Source: Calothrix sp. MO_167.B12
GTDB lineage: Bacteria; Cyanobacteriota; Cyanobacteriia; Cyanobacteriales; Nostocaceae
DNA length: 46,942 nucleotides
Reading direction: 5' to 3'
NCBI GenBank assembly: GCA_030066045.1
Contig: JASJCJ010000059.1
Coordinates: 1 to 46,942 of the forward strand
The notes under the pieces were generated by a model. It saw only the letters and a program-made list of their open reading frames with translations. It was not told the origin of the DNA and ran no database searches. This document shows positions 35,172 to 44,598 of this stretch, one piece after another; the stretch's first letter is position 1; every line of letters begins with the position of its first letter. A program made the position numbers and the translations under genes.

Positions 35172-36212
35172 ATGTTAATTAACAGTAATAATTTAAATTC
35201 TAATCCTAGTCGTCCTCCTTTAGTTTTAGTAGCAGATGATGATAAAAACTCCCGGAAACTGTTACGTAAAATCATGGAGCAAGAAGGTTATGAAGTTATC
35301 GATGTCAGTGATGGTCAACAGTGTTTAGAAACTTATCAGAAAGAAAAACCAGATATAGTTTTGTTAGATGCTATTATGCCTGTCATGGATGGTTTTACTT
35401 GTTGTAAAGAACTGATTTTATGCGATAAAAAAAATTTAGTATCGGCTCTTGACAACTTAGATTCAGATGCTTCCTTGAACAATAGTTTTCTTTCTATGCT
35501 TTGGGATCACACTCCCATTTTGATGATTACAGGATTAAATGATTCTCAGTCAATAGATAAAGCTTTTGAGTTTGGTGCAAGTGATTTTATCACCAAGCCA
35601 ATTCATTTAGCGGTATTACGTCGCCGGGTTAGAAAACTATTACATCAAACCCAGATATATAAACAATTAGAAGCTGCCAACCAAGCCTTACAACATTTAG
35701 CAAATGTAGATGGTTTAACTGGTTTGGCTAATCGCCGTCGTTTTGACCAATATCTCAGTTCTCAGTGGTTGCATTTAGCACAAGCTGAATCTCCTCTGTC
35801 ACTGATTTTATGTGATATTGATTTCTTTAAACTTTATAACGATAAATATGGTCATCCAGCTGGAGATAACTGTTTACAAAAAGTGGCTGGTGTAATTGAT
35901 CGTACAGCAGAGAAAACTCACGATCTAGTTGCGCGTTACGGCGGTGAAGAATTTGCTGTGATTTTGCCAAATACTCCTGGAGCAGGTGCAGTCAAGGTAG
36001 CATCAGGAATGCAAACAGGAGTTCAATATATGCAAATTCCCCATAGTGAATCTAAGGTAAGTGATTACGTTTCCCTGAGTATAGGAGTTGCAACAACAAC
36101 TCCCAGTTTTAACTCTGAACCTGCGGATTTAATTTTGACTGCTGATAAAGCTTTGTATCAGGCAAAATCAGAAGGTAGAAATCGGATTATCTTTAAGCAA
36201 ATGCCATATTGA
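35172..36212 (+). CDS. REC-GGDEF response regulator, diguanylate cyclase
   Basis: 346 residues, PleD-like in plan with one receiver. ADDD at 21-24, phosphoacceptor Asp66 in VLLDAIMPVMDG and Lys142 in ITKPIHL define the receiver. An insertion of about 25 residues (KNLVSALDNLDSDASLNNSFLS) sits before the fourth strand. The GGDEF domain carries GGEEF at 257-261, so c-di-GMP synthesis is likely. The inhibition-site position reads KTHD rather than RxxD, so product inhibition may be weak. It starts about 260 bases after the CHAT gene, same strand. An IS605-type end lies five bases after the stop. Confidence 0.9.
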   Translation: MLINSNNLNSNPSRPPLVLVADDDKNSRKLLRKIMEQEGYEVIDVSDGQQCLETYQKEKPDIVLLDAIMPVMDGFTCCKELILCDKKNLVSALDNLDSDASLNNSFLSMLWDHTPILMITGLNDSQSIDKAFEFGASDFITKPIHLAVLRRRVRKLLHQTQIYKQLEAANQALQHLANVDGLTGLANRRRFDQYLSSQWLHLAQAESPLSLILCDIDFFKLYNDKYGHPAGDNCLQKVAGVIDRTAEKTHDLVARYGGEEFAVILPNTPGAGAVKVASGMQTGVQYMQIPHSESKVSDYVSLSIGVATTTPSFNSEPADLILTADKALYQAKSEGRNRIIFKQMPY

Positions 36213-36226
36213 TAGGATTGACACTC

Positions 36227-37564
36227 TCAGGGCTGAAGCCACTGAGATTCTGCGGACAGAGTAAGCTTAGGTAGTACCCAAAGTCTAACTCTCGCTACGG
36301 TTGTCAAAGACCGTCTACCCAGTAAGCCTAAGTCTAAGCTTAGATTGCTGGCTACTTTTCTTAAAATATTTGCCGCCCCATTAAGGTCAGCATTAACGAT
36401 TAAACCTTTAGCTGACCGATACAATCCACGTTCAATCCGCTTTCCTGATGCTTTCCACCCTTCTGGTTTTTCGCCATACTTGGGTAGGGAGTCTCCATCT
36501 AGATAGCTCGCCTTTGATGTGTAGGATTCCTCGGTTTCTTGATATCTAATTCCGTGTAAATCACAAAGCTGTTTCAATCGGTCTTTAAGCTTGCCTAAAG
36601 GCATCTGAACAAACTTTTGATTGTTTAGTCTGCCCATGTCAGTATTAGACTTAAAGCCTTCATTCCAACCAATCACTAATGTTCCAATACCACATTTAAG
36701 GCAATGGTTAATAATTAGCTTTGCTGCTTTGTTGATGCCATCACGCATTTGATGGTTTCGTTTACGAGTTACTTTATCTAACCATTTATCCCAATAATTC
36801 TCGGATTTATTAGCTTTTCTAGTTGCTACTTTCTTATTCCAAAGTTGATTCATTGCTTTCATTCCACGAGCATCAATCAACAAGGAGTTACCCAAAGTAT
36901 CAACACAAGCTGCCAAGTTATCCGCTGTTCCAAGGTCAATTGATAGGGCTTGCTCAAAGTCTAAATTAGGTGTGTGTGATGTTAATTCATAACTACATTC
37001 AAGGTAGTATGCCCCATTATTAGGAAGAATGGTAAATTCTTTAACCTTGGCGAAATCAAGGTTTGAGGGCATTGGTAGAAAAAATTCACCCACCTCAAAC
37101 CATCTTTTTACTGTTAATCCAAGAGAGAATCTTAATTGACCATTAATTAGCTTTGGCTTTTGTCCACCAGAGTTAGGATACGCGACTTTAAACAGCTTTG
37201 AGCCTTTTAAGTAATCAGGTGGTTTTGGTTTGAAATGTAGTTCTCCTTGCTTGTATTTAGTTCTCAATTCACGATATGACTTAAACGCCTCAACAACAGA
37301 CATTAAAGTTTGTTGCATAGGTGTTGATGGCAAAGACTGAGCCAACATGGTTTTAGAAACAGTAGGTTCAAAAGCTAAGTCAAACTTACCTGTTAACAGC
37401 TTTCCAGTTTTAAAAAATGTCTGGCGGGCAAAATAAATACCGCAATTATAAAGCTTACCTGCTTGTTGACAAAGGTACTGTAATAACGTTTCTGTCTCTT
37501 TGTCTGGATGCAGCAATATTTGCTGAGCCCCAATCTGTTTCTTGATTTTTTTCGTTTTACCCAT
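36227..37564 (-). CDS. tnpB: TnpB RNA-guided nuclease, subtype without zinc-finger cysteines
   Basis: 445 residues, the accessory nuclease of IS605-type elements, ancestor of Cas12. The RuvC-like acidic residues are in place: Asp210 in SIDLGTADN, Glu302 in VIGWNEGFK and Asp393 in NADLNGAANI. The usual four-cysteine zinc finger before the last Asp is missing; that stretch reads EESYTSKASYLDGDSLPKYG, then SGKRIERGLYRS. This is a known TnpB variant form, from memory. The last 35 or so residues overlap the likely guide-RNA region at the right end. The frame is intact, so it may be active. Confidence 0.88.
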   Translation of the reverse strand: MGKTKKIKKQIGAQQILLHPDKETETLLQYLCQQAGKLYNCGIYFARQTFFKTGKLLTGKFDLAFEPTVSKTMLAQSLPSTPMQQTLMSVVEAFKSYRELRTKYKQGELHFKPKPPDYLKGSKLFKVAYPNSGGQKPKLINGQLRFSLGLTVKRWFEVGEFFLPMPSNLDFAKVKEFTILPNNGAYYLECSYELTSHTPNLDFEQALSIDLGTADNLAACVDTLGNSLLIDARGMKAMNQLWNKKVATRKANKSENYWDKWLDKVTRKRNHQMRDGINKAAKLIINHCLKCGIGTLVIGWNEGFKSNTDMGRLNNQKFVQMPLGKLKDRLKQLCDLHGIRYQETEESYTSKASYLDGDSLPKYGEKPEGWKASGKRIERGLYRSAKGLIVNADLNGAANILRKVASNLSLDLGLLGRRSLTTVARVRLWVLPKLTLSAESQWLQP

Positions 37565-37656
37565 TAGTTCGACCTCACTAACTTTGAGTTGACAAATATA
37601 TAGTAATCGACTAAATTGGTATTTGTCAATAGGTACTGAGTAAAAAACAAATTATT

Positions 37657-38058
37657 ATGTTAGCTGTTAACGAATACAAGACCCATAACCACGTTAAATT
37701 CTTGGTTAATTACCATTTCGTTTGGATACCCAAGCGAAGAAAAAAAGTTTTAGTAGGAGATGTAGCGACAAGGCTAAGACAAATATTTGCAGAACTAGCA
37801 ATAGAAAAAGAATGGGATATTCTAGCTTTAGAAGTCGCCCCAGACCATATACATTTATTTGTTAGCGTTAAACCTACTGACACGCCACACCTAGTAGTTA
37901 AAGCCTTCAAAGGTCGTTCTAGCAGCTACTTAAGAAGGGAGTTCCCAGACCTTAAGAGACTCCCCTCATTATGGACAAATAGTTATTTTATAAGCACTGC
38001 TGGTAACGTTTGCAGTGATGTAATTAAAAAGTACATTGAAGACCCACACCACGGTTAA
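37657..38058 (+). CDS. tnpA: IS200/IS605 TnpA, Y1 HUH transposase
   Basis: 133 residues, single-strand transposase of the IS200/IS605 family. The HUH motif is His64-Ile-His66 in PDHIHLFV and the nucleophile is Tyr126 in VIKKYIEDP. Full family length with no frameshift, so the element may still be mobile. It diverges from tnpB and both starts lie within about 90 bases, implying a shared promoter region. Confidence 0.93.
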   Translation: MLAVNEYKTHNHVKFLVNYHFVWIPKRRKKVLVGDVATRLRQIFAELAIEKEWDILALEVAPDHIHLFVSVKPTDTPHLVVKAFKGRSSSYLRREFPDLKRLPSLWTNSYFISTAGNVCSDVIKKYIEDPHHG

Positions 38059-38342
38059 TATTAAAGAATACAGCTTTGGGAATTCCCTCGTGTCGCTTCC
38101 CTCTCAGGTCGTACATACTCGCTCGTTTCCCGCTTACCGCGTGTTCTCTTATGAGGAAAGAAAACACGCCTGGTGAGGTACACTTTCAAAGCTGATTAAT
38201 TTTTATTACCTTGGTGGAAAAATTTTAGGCGTACCTCATTAGACTAGGAAACGCTATAGATATTTGATTACTGTTGCTACCCCTTAAAAAGGCGAGTCCC
38301 CCTGCTATCAGAGGGACTAAAGGAGAGTATGTTGACTGTTAC

Positions 38343-39728
38343 TTAGCTTTTAGTTGCTAATTTCAAAATTTGCACTGCCACATAGAGGCTGTCTTCAAAT
38401 AATTCTTCCCGTCCCCACCGTTGTACCTGTTGACTCAATAACACCTCAGCTTTTTGTTCGGAAAGGGAACTTACCTGTTGAAACAAACCAGTTGATTGAG
38501 CCCCACCATGGGTTTCCATCCGCATACAACCACCAGTTTCAGAACAAATCAGGGTACTACAGTCTGCTTGGGGATTGGTAGAACTCAGGCGAAGGGCAAT
38601 CAAGTCACCAACAATATCGCCCACATCACCCACAGGAACTCCTGCTACCTCAGCTTCTACTTTCCGTTGGTCATCGGTAACAAAACCAACTTTCCGAATG
38701 TTGTAATCTCCCATTTCTTGCTGATAAGAAACTGGACGCCAATTCAATCTACTAGCCAACCAACCCAAAAATAAGAGTGCTTGGGTGAGATTACCTTTTT
38801 CATGATCGATGTTAACTCTATCCACTTCTGGCAGAGCTTCACGGCGTTTTGGTGGGTCGAAAGCTTGGGCTGTTAACTCTTGCCATGCTGCAAGGCGACC
38901 CCAGTTTAAATCAGCTAGGGGTATACCAGTTTCTACCAGCTCTTGCAATTTGAGCAAATCATTTTCTGGTTCGTTAAAATTACAAGAATCAACAATCACA
39001 TTGTTACAAATAGATCCCAACCTCTTAAATAGGGGATTATGGGAATCTGGGGTTGCTTTCCACCACAGAAATTTGGGTAAACCACCAATTAATAATGCCG
39101 GTATCATGCCACTAATTCTTTCTAAAGCCGCAGCAGTGCCAGTTAAATTAATATATTCGCAACAAACTAGGGTGGTTGATGATTGTTTTTGAATTGGGCA
39201 ATAGGCAGATACTTGAGCCTTAACCCCTTCATCTTCCCCAGCGATGGGAGATAAGGTAATAATCCGGCAGGGATTACGGAGGGCAATTTCATCAGCAATT
39301 CTCGGGCTGTGGCTATCTACACCATAGGATGTGTCTGTCCCATCTTCATCCGTATCCGTGGTTGTATCCCCACTATGACTTTGAGCAATTGCCTCTCGCA
39401 ATACAGTTAAGGTTTCTGGAGTTGCAGTTCCAGTTTCTTCTAATTCGTGTTGTTTTTGTACTTCCCGCAGCGCTGCTTGAGTCTGGGGTCCAAGGATGCC
39501 ATCAATGGGACCCTTATAGAACCCTGCCGCAGCTAATAAGTACTGGGTTTCTTCTGATTCATAAACCACCAAGGTAAAGGTTGTTGCCCTGGTTGCCGCA
39601 GGTAAAGTGCCATCTTCACCTGAGATACCATAACTTTGCCAAATTTGATTGAGTTCCGTTTCGATTTCTGTGAGCGAAACATCTTTAGGCGCTTGAAGTG
39701 AAAAAATAGTTGGAGCTTGGGAAGTCAT
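38343..39728 (-). CDS. opcA: Glucose-6-phosphate dehydrogenase assembly protein OpcA
   Basis: 461 residues. OpcA activates and assembles glucose-6-phosphate dehydrogenase in cyanobacteria and links it to redox control. A peptidoglycan-binding-like helical domain is visible at about 70-115 (FYKGPIDGILGPQTQAALREVQ), which I recall from cyanobacterial OpcA. The OpcA core follows (NPCRIITLSPIA, LIGGLPKFLWWKATPDS). Several cysteines, including CPIQKQSSTTLVCC and DCSTLICSETGGC, are candidates for thioredoxin control. It lies 173 bases downstream of zwf on the same strand; the gap contains STRR-like repeats. Confidence 0.93.
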   Translation of the reverse strand: MTSQAPTIFSLQAPKDVSLTEIETELNQIWQSYGISGEDGTLPAATRATTFTLVVYESEETQYLLAAAGFYKGPIDGILGPQTQAALREVQKQHELEETGTATPETLTVLREAIAQSHSGDTTTDTDEDGTDTSYGVDSHSPRIADEIALRNPCRIITLSPIAGEDEGVKAQVSAYCPIQKQSSTTLVCCEYINLTGTAAALERISGMIPALLIGGLPKFLWWKATPDSHNPLFKRLGSICNNVIVDSCNFNEPENDLLKLQELVETGIPLADLNWGRLAAWQELTAQAFDPPKRREALPEVDRVNIDHEKGNLTQALLFLGWLASRLNWRPVSYQQEMGDYNIRKVGFVTDDQRKVEAEVAGVPVGDVGDIVGDLIALRLSSTNPQADCSTLICSETGGCMRMETHGGAQSTGLFQQVSSLSEQKAEVLLSQQVQRWGREELFEDSLYVAVQILKLATKS

Positions 39729-39901
39729 AAGGAATTTTGGATTGTGGATTTGCGATTTTGGATTTGTGATTCTAGACTATGGGAGGTGAGAAGTTAGGAG
39801 TAAAAATTGAGAAGAATTGAGTATATTTCCTACCCTCTACTCTGCAATTTTTTTCATCCTTCCTTCTTCAATCTAAGATCTAAAATCTAAAATCTAAAAT
39901 T
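39729..39901. repeat. STRR-like repeats between zwf and opcA
   Basis: Runs related to ATTTTGGATT/GTGGATTTGCG (39731-39775) and AATCTAAAATCTAAAATT (39867-39900) fill most of this spacer. Similar units occur before mrpC and mrpF. No gene was seen. Confidence 0.6.
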
Positions 39902-41431
39902 CTAGAGTCTGCGCCAACGACGACCATCTCGATTAATTAATAATTCTGCTTCTACTGGTTCCCATGTACCGGCTTCATATTCAGGCATGAGGCTGGGGTC
40001 AGAAGGTGTATCCCAAACGGAAAGAGCTGGTGTGACTACCTGCCAAGCTGCTTCTACTTCGTCTCCCCTGGTGAATAATGTTTGATCCCCCATCATACAA
40101 TCAAGGAATAGGCGATCATAAGCATCGGATTTGGCTTCAATACCAAAAGAACCATAGCTAAAGTCCATATCCACGGGACGGGTACGAAATTCAGCTCCTG
40201 GCATTTTCACATCGAAACGGAGAGAAATCCCTTCATTGGGCTGAATCCGCATGGTCAAAATATTGGCATTCATTTGTTGGGCTGCGGATTTAAACATCCT
40301 GGAAGGAACATCGCGGAAGTGGATGGAAATTTCACTGACTTTTTTCGGCATCCGTTTCCCTGTACGTAGATAGAAGGGAACTCCTTGCCAGCGCCAATTG
40401 TCTACCATAAATTTCATGGCTACATAAGTAGGGGTGGTGGAGTTGGGATCTACCCCCGGCTCTTGACGATATCCCGGCACTGGTTGACCTTTCATCCACC
40501 CGGCATTGTATTGACCGCGAATTGCCGATCGCTCTAAATTATTTATGTCTGCTAACCGAGTTGCTTGCAGCACTTTCACTTTTTCTGTGCGGATGCTATC
40601 GGCATCCATAGAGTTTGGTGTTTCCATTGCTGTCAAACAGAACAGTTGCATCAGGTGATTTTGCAACATATCCCGCAATGCACCGGAACTTTCATAATAA
40701 CCGGCTCTATCTTCCACACCTACGGTTTCTGCTACGGTAATCTGGACGTGATCGACAAAACTGCGATTCCACAGAGGTTCAAAAATCGCATTGGCGAACC
40801 GAAATACCAATAGGTTTTGCACGGTTTCTTTACCCAAGTAGTGGTCGATTCGGTATACTTGCTTTTCGTTACAATATTTCTGTACTACTACATTCAAGTT
40901 TTTAGCGGAAGCCAAATCTCGACCGAAGGGCTTTTCAATCACTAGACGATGTTTGTAGGGATCATCTAGCATGCCAGCTGTTCCCAACTGTTTAATTGCT
41001 TCTGGGAAGAAGTTGGGGGCGACTGATAGATAAAACATCCGGTTGCCCCTAGTTCCCCTTTGCTTGTCTAACTCAGTTAAAAACGAGTTTAGTTTCTGGT
41101 AACTTTCGGGGTTATCTATATTACCAGAACAATAAAATAAACCTTTAACAAAATCTGACCATAATTCTTCTTGCTGCACGCCTCCATGAGCCTCTTCCAT
41201 GCCCTTACGCATTTGTTCGCGGAAGTAGTCATGGCTCCAATCTCGACGAGCAACGCCAACAACAGTGGTTTCTGGAGCAATACGGCGTTCCTGGCGCAAT
41301 TTGTAGAGGGCGGGAACGAGTTTGCGCCAAGTAAGGTCTCCAGAAGCACCAAAGATAACTATGATCTGGGGTTCGGACATCCCTTGCTGTTGCAAACCGA
41401 CGCGCAGGGGATTTTCTAGCAGACTGACCAT
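39902..41431 (-). CDS. zwf: Glucose-6-phosphate 1-dehydrogenase
   Basis: 509 residues. It catalyses NADP+-dependent oxidation of glucose-6-phosphate, the entry step of the oxidative pentose phosphate pathway, important in darkness and in heterocysts. The nucleotide-binding motif is [18 protein letters not shown] and the active-site signature is [13 protein letters not shown], with the catalytic His after it in the fold. EKPFGRD is also conserved. The start [17 protein letters not shown] is kept because cyanobacterial Zwf proteins share it. It is followed by opcA, its assembly partner. Confidence 0.96.
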   Translation of the reverse strand: MVSLLENPLRVGLQQQGMSEPQIIVIFGASGDLTWRKLVPALYKLRQERRIAPETTVVGVARRDWSHDYFREQMRKGMEEAHGGVQQEELWSDFVKGLFYCSGNIDNPESYQKLNSFLTELDKQRGTRGNRMFYLSVAPNFFPEAIKQLGTAGMLDDPYKHRLVIEKPFGRDLASAKNLNVVVQKYCNEKQVYRIDHYLGKETVQNLLVFRFANAIFEPLWNRSFVDHVQITVAETVGVEDRAGYYESSGALRDMLQNHLMQLFCLTAMETPNSMDADSIRTEKVKVLQATRLADINNLERSAIRGQYNAGWMKGQPVPGYRQEPGVDPNSTTPTYVAMKFMVDNWRWQGVPFYLRTGKRMPKKVSEISIHFRDVPSRMFKSAAQQMNANILTMRIQPNEGISLRFDVKMPGAEFRTRPVDMDFSYGSFGIEAKSDAYDRLFLDCMMGDQTLFTRGDEVEAAWQVVTPALSVWDTPSDPSLMPEYEAGTWEPVEAELLINRDGRRWRRL

Positions 41432-42235
41432 AACAATTTTGGGTGTTAGATTTTAGATTGTGGACGGGACGGAAATCGCTGAGTTTGTTAGTTGTTAGTT
41501 TGAGTTATTAGTTTCATTTCGCCACTAACTCCTAATTCTGAACTACTAACAATTTCATCTAATGGCAATAATAATTTGACCTTACCTTGTCAACGTAGAT
41601 TGGTTGGTTCTTGTACTCCTTTTACTCCTAAAGACTTGAAAGCTACTGCTGCATCCGTTACTTTCTTCAGTTTGCCATTAATTTTCAGTTTCGTGGGAGC
41701 AGCAATTCTACTCATTAAATCAGTGAATAACAACAGCAATTTTATTGGTTTAATAGATGATTAATCAATGAGCAAATCTTGCGTCAAGTTGAGCCAGTCA
41801 GGTCTATTCTGGGTAAGTACTTCACCTTTACTCTACGAGAAGAATACACTGCCATAAATTAAGGGTTTTAAGTAATACTATAAAGTCCTCTTGTTTCCCC
41901 ATCCCTTTGTGTGGCTGTTAAGAAAGTATTGACGGGTTTGAGATTGTCTCTAATCAAAAAGTTATCAACTGATCCAAAAATTCCCATGATTCCCATAAAT
42001 TGCGATCGCCTATTCTCGGGAAGTGTTCTCGGGGAGTGATGGTTATGTTCAGCAGTTTCTTGGCAGCAGCCCCACAAGGGGGAAGGATGGGGTGAAGTAA
42101 AGAATTGGGAAACGGATACATTTGTTAGAGTTTTTTCTCCCCTACTCATCATCTCCTCATCTTCACTGCCTCCAGCCTTCTGCCCCCAGCTTCCTGCCTT
42201 GTTCCTTAAGAACATTTCAATACCGAAACGCTGAT
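41432..42235. other. fbp-zwf spacer, no transaldolase gene
   Basis: About 800 bases where other heterocyst-forming cyanobacteria often have tal between fbp and zwf. I found no transaldolase motif on either strand. It holds STRR-like TTGTTAG/TTATTAG units at about 41487-41515, a 41-codon minus-strand frame at 41590-41715, and short repeats such as CCCCACAAGGGGGAAGG near 42069. The zwf promoter should lie here. Confidence 0.55.
41590..41715 (-). CDS. Possible 41-residue protein upstream of zwf
   Basis: The frame starts at ATG 41715 and ends at TGA 41590, and encodes a basic peptide with MSRIAAPTKLKINGKLKKVT and AFKSLGVKGVQEPTNLR. The composition looks protein-like and evenly polar, unlike its AT-rich surroundings. 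No clear Shine-Dalgarno sequence is visible. It lies about 160 bases before zwf in the same direction. I do not recognise it. Confidence 0.3.
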   Translation of the reverse strand: MSRIAAPTKLKINGKLKKVTDAAVAFKSLGVKGVQEPTNLR

Positions 42236-43285
42236 TTAATGACCGTTTTGAATAAACGATTCCACTTTGGCGACATTTTTGGGGCTACCAATAATTAAAG
42301 GTGTACGCTGATGTAACTTAGTTGGTACCACATCTAAGATATCCGTGTGTCCTGTAGTCGCACGACCCCCTGCTTGTTCAATCATGAAGGCTAAGGGAGC
42401 AGATTCGTATAACAAGCGTAACTTTCCTTCTGGCTTAGGTAGGGTCCCAGGATAAAGAAATACACCACCTTGAATTAATAGTCGGTGGATATCGCTGACC
42501 ATTGCACCACTATAGCGAGCTGTATAACCTTCTGTACGGTGCACATAGCGGATATACTCCCGAATGGATTCATCCCACTGCCAAAAATTCCCCTCATTCA
42601 CACTGTAGACTGAACCGCGATCGGGAATCCGGATATTTTCTTCTGTAAGGATAAATTCCCCCAAACTCGGATCGAGGGTAAATGAATGAACGCCATTCCC
42701 TATAGTATAAACCAGCATGGTACTAGGTCCATAGAGGATATAGCCAGCTGCAATTTGCTTGCGTCCCGATGCTAATAAATCTTTTGCCTCTCCATTGAGA
42801 TCCTCTCCTTCCTGTTGTCGAATGGAAAAAATAGAACCCAAACTGAGATTTATATCGGTGTTTGAGGAGCCATCAATGGGATCATATAACAATGTATAAC
42901 GACCTATTGGACAATTTTCAGGAATGTAGTAGGGTTTTTCCATCTCCTCGGAAGCAAGGCGACAAACTAAGCCACTTTGTTTAAATACAGCGATAAATAC
43001 GTCATTGGCATAAACATCCATCTTTTTGACGGATTCTCCTTGAACGTTCACTTCTCCTGTAAATCCCAATGCTCCAGCCATTAAACCTGCATGACTGAGG
43101 CGACGGGCAATTAATTTACCAGCCAAAGCAATTCGATTCATCAAAGCACTCAAATCTTGTGCTGAAGATGAAAAACTGTGTAGTTGTTGCAAGACATGAC
43201 GAGATAACGTTGTACAGTCACGGTCTAAACTACGTTCTTGTGTGTCGCCTAAGGGTAACTCTAAAGATTCTGGTGCTTGAGTCAT
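42236..43285 (-). CDS. fbp: Fructose-1,6-bisphosphatase, class I
   Basis: 349 residues. It removes the 1-phosphate from fructose-1,6-bisphosphate in gluconeogenesis and the sugar-phosphate cycle. The metal and substrate motif is [19 protein letters not shown], and [23 protein letters not shown] and [21 protein letters not shown] are class I markers. Cyanobacteria also have a bifunctional FBPase/SBPase of another class, so this one is probably not the sole Calvin-cycle enzyme. GAGGA precedes ATG 43285 with good spacing. Transcription is towards zwf and opcA. Confidence 0.95.
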   Translation of the reverse strand: MTQAPESLELPLGDTQERSLDRDCTTLSRHVLQQLHSFSSSAQDLSALMNRIALAGKLIARRLSHAGLMAGALGFTGEVNVQGESVKKMDVYANDVFIAVFKQSGLVCRLASEEMEKPYYIPENCPIGRYTLLYDPIDGSSNTDINLSLGSIFSIRQQEGEDLNGEAKDLLASGRKQIAAGYILYGPSTMLVYTIGNGVHSFTLDPSLGEFILTEENIRIPDRGSVYSVNEGNFWQWDESIREYIRYVHRTEGYTARYSGAMVSDIHRLLIQGGVFLYPGTLPKPEGKLRLLYESAPLAFMIEQAGGRATTGHTDILDVVPTKLHQRTPLIIGSPKNVAKVESFIQNGH

Positions 43286-43776
43286 ATGGAAAAATCCTCG
43301 CTCTTCATGAGCTATGAAGTTTACTCGATCCCATGAAATGAATATTTGGCTTCTATTTCTATATTAAAAAGGTAATTTGATTACTTAAATGTGATTTTAG
43401 ACAAACTAAAGAAATGAGTAATCTGTATATAGGACTCATATTTGATTTTTTCAAAAATCTCACTCCACTTTCTGTTAAGAGTTAAGAGTTACCCACCATC
43501 ATGAGTGATTTTACAAATCAAACCGGATGCCGATATTTATATTCTGTATTTTTGTTAATCCAGAATTCTATTGGACCAATTTTAATTACAGCCCAAGCCG
43601 AAAACAGGAAAATAGGCAATATATAAGATTAATTTATATATTAAAGTGACGTGAGTTCGACGAAATTTTGAGGCTAAAACCCTTATGAGTCAAAGATTTG
43701 TACAATTCAAGTGAGGAGTCACTTCCCGAATAGTTGAGAATAAAGTCAACAATTAACCTAAACTTAGTAAATCAGT

Positions 43777-43796
43777 GTGAGTTCGACGGAACTCAC
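43777..43796. repeat. 8-bp perfect hairpin GTGAGTTC/GAACTCAC
   Basis: A perfect 8-bp stem with a GACG loop. The left arm with its loop (GTGAGTTCGACG) occurs again near 43650, which marks it as a dispersed unit rather than a chance fold. It could serve as the terminator for the RRM gene. Confidence 0.55.
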
Positions 43797-43809
43797 GTTA
43801 ATTTTAACT

Positions 43810-43836
43810 CCGAACACCGAACACCGAACACCGAAC
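43810..43836. repeat. Heptamer tandem CCGAACA, about four copies (STRR)
   Basis: Three exact CCGAACA units and a fourth partial one. Classic heptamer STRR of heterocyst-forming cyanobacteria. Confidence 0.85.
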
Positions 43837-44075
43837 TCAGGTTAAAGTGATGGCAAGAGTAATATAAATTACTAAAAAACCGACAAAGTGTGAGCGTTAT
43901 GTATTCGCGCTTTGCCACAAATAGTCGGTGATATTGCTATTAAGTTGAATTATGGTCGCAATTGTTTCTAGTTCATAGAACCATGGGAGCCTAGGTCTGA
44001 CTAGAAAAGGGCAGATTATTATTTATGGATAATTATTCCAATCCTTTCTAATACAACTGTTTTTTACCACGCCTC

Positions 44076-44333
44076 CTAGCGTCTATTATTTTCTCGTGGT
44101 TTGGCTTTATTAACTCTAAGTTGACGACCCATCCATTCTGCACCATCTAATTCTGCAATTGCTTCCTCTTCTTGGGCATCTTCTTCCATTTCTACAAAAG
44201 CAAAGCCTCGCATGCGGTCTGTTTCCCTATCCCTGGGTAAAACTACTCTTTTAACCTTTCCATAATCTGTAAATACAACTCTCAAATCGTCTTCGGTAGC
44301 TTGATAAGAAAGGTTTCCAACGTAAATAGTCAT
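44076..44333 (-). CDS. RRM-type RNA-binding protein
   Basis: 85 residues from ATG 44333 (MTIYVGNLSY); an ATG at 44357 would add eight residues not found in the family. A single RNA recognition motif shows RNP2 as IYVGNL and RNP1 as RGFAFVEM. The tail is short and basic (KAKPRENNRR) and lacks the glycine-rich region of the cold-inducible Rbp proteins, so it resembles the Gly-poor RbpD-like type. Such proteins bind U-rich RNA and influence mRNA localisation in cyanobacteria. No rpsU gene is adjacent. Confidence 0.92.
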   Translation of the reverse strand: MTIYVGNLSYQATEDDLRVVFTDYGKVKRVVLPRDRETDRMRGFAFVEMEEDAQEEEAIAELDGAEWMGRQLRVNKAKPRENNRR

Positions 44334-44598
44334 GATGATCGCGTTCAGTCTCAACAAACAGCGTTTGGTTCAGCCAATAGGAACAGACATTGAACAAGTG
44401 CAAGAATTACTTTTGTGACTTTTAATTTGTAAATAGTCAACCTTATAGTTGAACAATCAACCAATTTTCACTTTTGTACGACTAAATCAGTTATTTGGCT
44501 GAACTGACGCATACGTTCATTATGATAACTGATCGCGTCATTTTTCAAAGTGCAAGATTTTACAAACTTCAAGGTCTAGAAATCAGTCTTACTTATAT

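Larger units (their letters stand above)
36218..38240. mobile_element. IS605-type insertion element with divergent tnpA and tnpB
   Basis: The element carries tnpB (minus) and tnpA (plus) diverging from a 92-base centre. The right end, beyond tnpB, is set at about 36218, where TTGACACTCTCAG is followed by a hairpin (CTCAG/CTGAG with inner GGC/GCC). The left end, beyond tnpA, is not certain; an 8-bp inverted pair TGAGGTAC (38174-38181) and GTACCTCA (38231-38238) and a hairpin near 38140-38170 lie in the expected place. Elements of this family insert without target duplications, so none is expected. It sits between the diguanylate cyclase gene and opcA. Confidence 0.75.
43286..44075. other. Intergenic region with repeats, upstream of fbp
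   Basis: About 790 bases. It holds the fbp promoter region, a GTGAGTTC-GACG-GAACTCAC hairpin at 43777-43796, a related GTGAGTTCGACGAA sequence near 43650, and the CCGAACA tandem at 43810-43836. No reading frame or RNA gene was recognised. Confidence 0.45.

Noticed and set aside
41868-42215. 115-codon minus-strand frame after fbp
   Set aside because: Composition is erratic and it overlaps repeat-like sequence; no transaldolase motif was found in it.
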